Origin: Candidatus Eiseniibacteriota bacterium
GTDB taxonomy: Bacteria; Eisenbacteria; RBG-16-71-46
Direction: 5' to 3'
Assembly (NCBI GenBank): GCA_005893365.1
Contig: VBPB01000032.1
Span: forward strand, 3,007 to 25,220
Length of the DNA: 22,214 nt
A program made the translations under genes and the position numbers. The notes beneath the pieces are model-generated. The model was not told where the DNA came from. It worked only from the letters and a program-made list of their open reading frames with translations, and did not search any database. Shown here piece after piece: positions 21,289 to 22,214 of the stretch. Each line of letters opens with the position of its first letter. Position 1 is the stretch's first letter.

Positions 21289-22214
21289 CTAGCGGTGCTC
21301 ACCGCCGGGGCTCTTGGCGGCCTCGGCGGCCGCCAGCCGGGCGAGCCCGTAGCGCAGCCCCTGGGTCGAGCAGAGCAGCCCGCGCGAGCGGAACCGCTCG
21401 GCCAGTTGCCGGACCACCATCACGCCCGCCACCAGGATGTCCGACCGTCCGGTCCCCATGACGGGCCAGTCCTCGCGGCTCCGGCCGGTCGAGGACGCCA
21501 CCCGGTCGATCAGACCGTTCAACCGGCTCGATTCGATGAGCCATCCCTCGATGGACGATGGGTCGTAGGTGGCCAGCTGGCGGTCGAGCGAGGCCAGGAC
21601 CGTGACCGTCCCGCCGACGCCGGCCAGGATCGGCGTGACCTCGGGCATGGATGCACAGTGCTGCATAAGACTTTCCTTGACCGCTGCGGCGATGGCGGCC
21701 AACTCCGCGGGCCCCACCGGGTCGGTCCGGACGAACCGCTCGGTCAGGCTGACGGCGCCCAAGGGGATGCTCGCCCAGCGGCCGGACTCCGTGCCCAGGC
21801 CGCTCACCACCTCGGTGCTTCCCCCGCCCAGGTCGAAGACGACGCACGGGCTGCGCCGGGCCACCTCGCGAAGGCCGAGCACCACGGCCTGGTAGACCAG
21901 CCGGGCCTCGTCCTGCCCGGACAGGATGCGGACGCGGACGCCGGATCGTTGCTCGATCAGCCCGACGACCGAGACCCGATTGGCCGCTTCGCGCAGGGCC
22001 GCGGTGGCCCCCAGCACGATGTGCCGGGCCCCCAGCGAGCGGGCGCGCCGGGCGAACTCGGCCGCCAGCGTCGCCGCCCGGTCGGCCATCTCCTCGTCCA
22101 CCTCGCCCGAGCGGCCGAGGCCCCGGCCGAGCCGGCAGGGCTCCCCGGCGCGCGAGACCGTGAGCAGCTCGCGCGGCCCGGCACCCGACCGGATGTCGGC
22201 CACCAGCAGGCGGA
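21289..22214 (-). CDS. Ppx/GppA exopolyphosphatase family protein, 5' end cut by window edge
   Basis: An ASKHA-fold phosphatase that removes terminal phosphates from polyphosphate or hydrolyses pppGpp to ppGpp. 307 residues are visible. The protein begins in RLLVADI, the end of the usual N-terminal GTNSxRLLVADI phosphate-binding motif, so roughly a dozen residues and the start codon lie beyond the right edge; the GTG inside LLVADI is not a real start. Other motifs are LGATAALREAANR, ILSGQDEARLVY (catalytic Glu in the GxEEA-type block), VVFDLGGGSTEVV (second phosphate loop) and LGAVSLTERF. It has the short form of about 320 residues, without the C-terminal HD domain of long GppA. Ppx and GppA cannot be told apart from sequence alone. 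Confidence 0.92.
   Translation of the reverse strand, partial: RLLVADIRSGAGPRELLTVSRAGEPCRLGRGLGRSGEVDEEMADRAATLAAEFARRARSLGARHIVLGATAALREAANRVSVVGLIEQRSGVRVRILSGQDEARLVYQAVVLGLREVARRSPCVVFDLGGGSTEVVSGLGTESGRWASIPLGAVSLTERFVRTDPVGPAELAAIAAAVKESLMQHCASMPEVTPILAGVGGTVTVLASLDRQLATYDPSSIEGWLIESSRLNGLIDRVASSTGRSREDWPVMGTGRSDILVAGVMVVRQLAERFRSRGLLCSTQGLRYGLARLAAAEAAKSPGGEHR

Noticed and set aside
1..22214. CRISPR array, insertion sequence, prophage or defence system
   Set aside because: No regularly spaced repeats, transposase, integrase, reverse transcriptase or nuclease module was seen anywhere in the window.

Overview
The window is 22.2 kb of very GC-rich bacterial chromosome, densely packed with genes on both strands. 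An outer membrane is implied by a lipid A hydrolase (LpxH), a PorV/PorQ-type beta-barrel protein and several signal-peptide or lipobox proteins. Together with a TPR-rich sigma-54 regulator, this gene mix resembles uncultured high-GC lineages near the FCB group, such as Eisenbacteria or Gemmatimonadota. That placement is inference; no rRNA or other phylogenetic marker is present.

Left part (1-4454). The minus strand carries dihydrolipoyl dehydrogenase, a small MOSC protein and a membrane histidine kinase that runs off the left edge. A 124-bp palindromic element sits exactly where the kinase start should be. Upstream is an ArsR-type regulator fused to a rhodanese domain whose catalytic Cys is replaced by Ser; its start codon abuts a perfect 16-bp palindrome. 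A DUF2064 glycosyltransferase-like gene is divergent from it.

Middle part (4460-12909). A zinc-ribbon/TPR membrane protein is divergent from a large secreted protein holding two complete 5'-nucleotidase-type phosphoesterases joined by an SLH-like linker. A minus-strand pair follows: an HtrA/Deg protease and an AMIN/amidase_3 cell-wall amidase. Both are broken as written, the protease by a perfect 112-bp tandem duplication in its second PDZ domain and the amidase by a frameshift with apparent loss of about a dozen residues. LpxH is divergent from the protease.

Right part (12922-22214). The PorV-like gene is followed by a three-gene minus-strand operon of exported proteins: an FN3 lipoprotein, a small lipoprotein and a DUF4384 protein with a disordered Arg-rich tail. 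The last two share a CYDCH...FDPYY..C motif (a c-heme-type CXXCH) and overlap by 4 nt. This operon is the best candidate for something undescribed. An 841-bp structured, lower-GC intergenic region separates it from a 1025-residue TPR-GAF-AAA(sigma-54)-Fis regulator, preceded by a small exported protein gene and a partial Ppx/GppA phosphatase gene cut by the right edge.

Several genes lack a Shine-Dalgarno sequence and have a promoter-like -10 element within about 7-11 nt of the start codon, suggesting frequent leaderless transcripts. No tRNA, rRNA, CRISPR array, insertion sequence or integrase was found.
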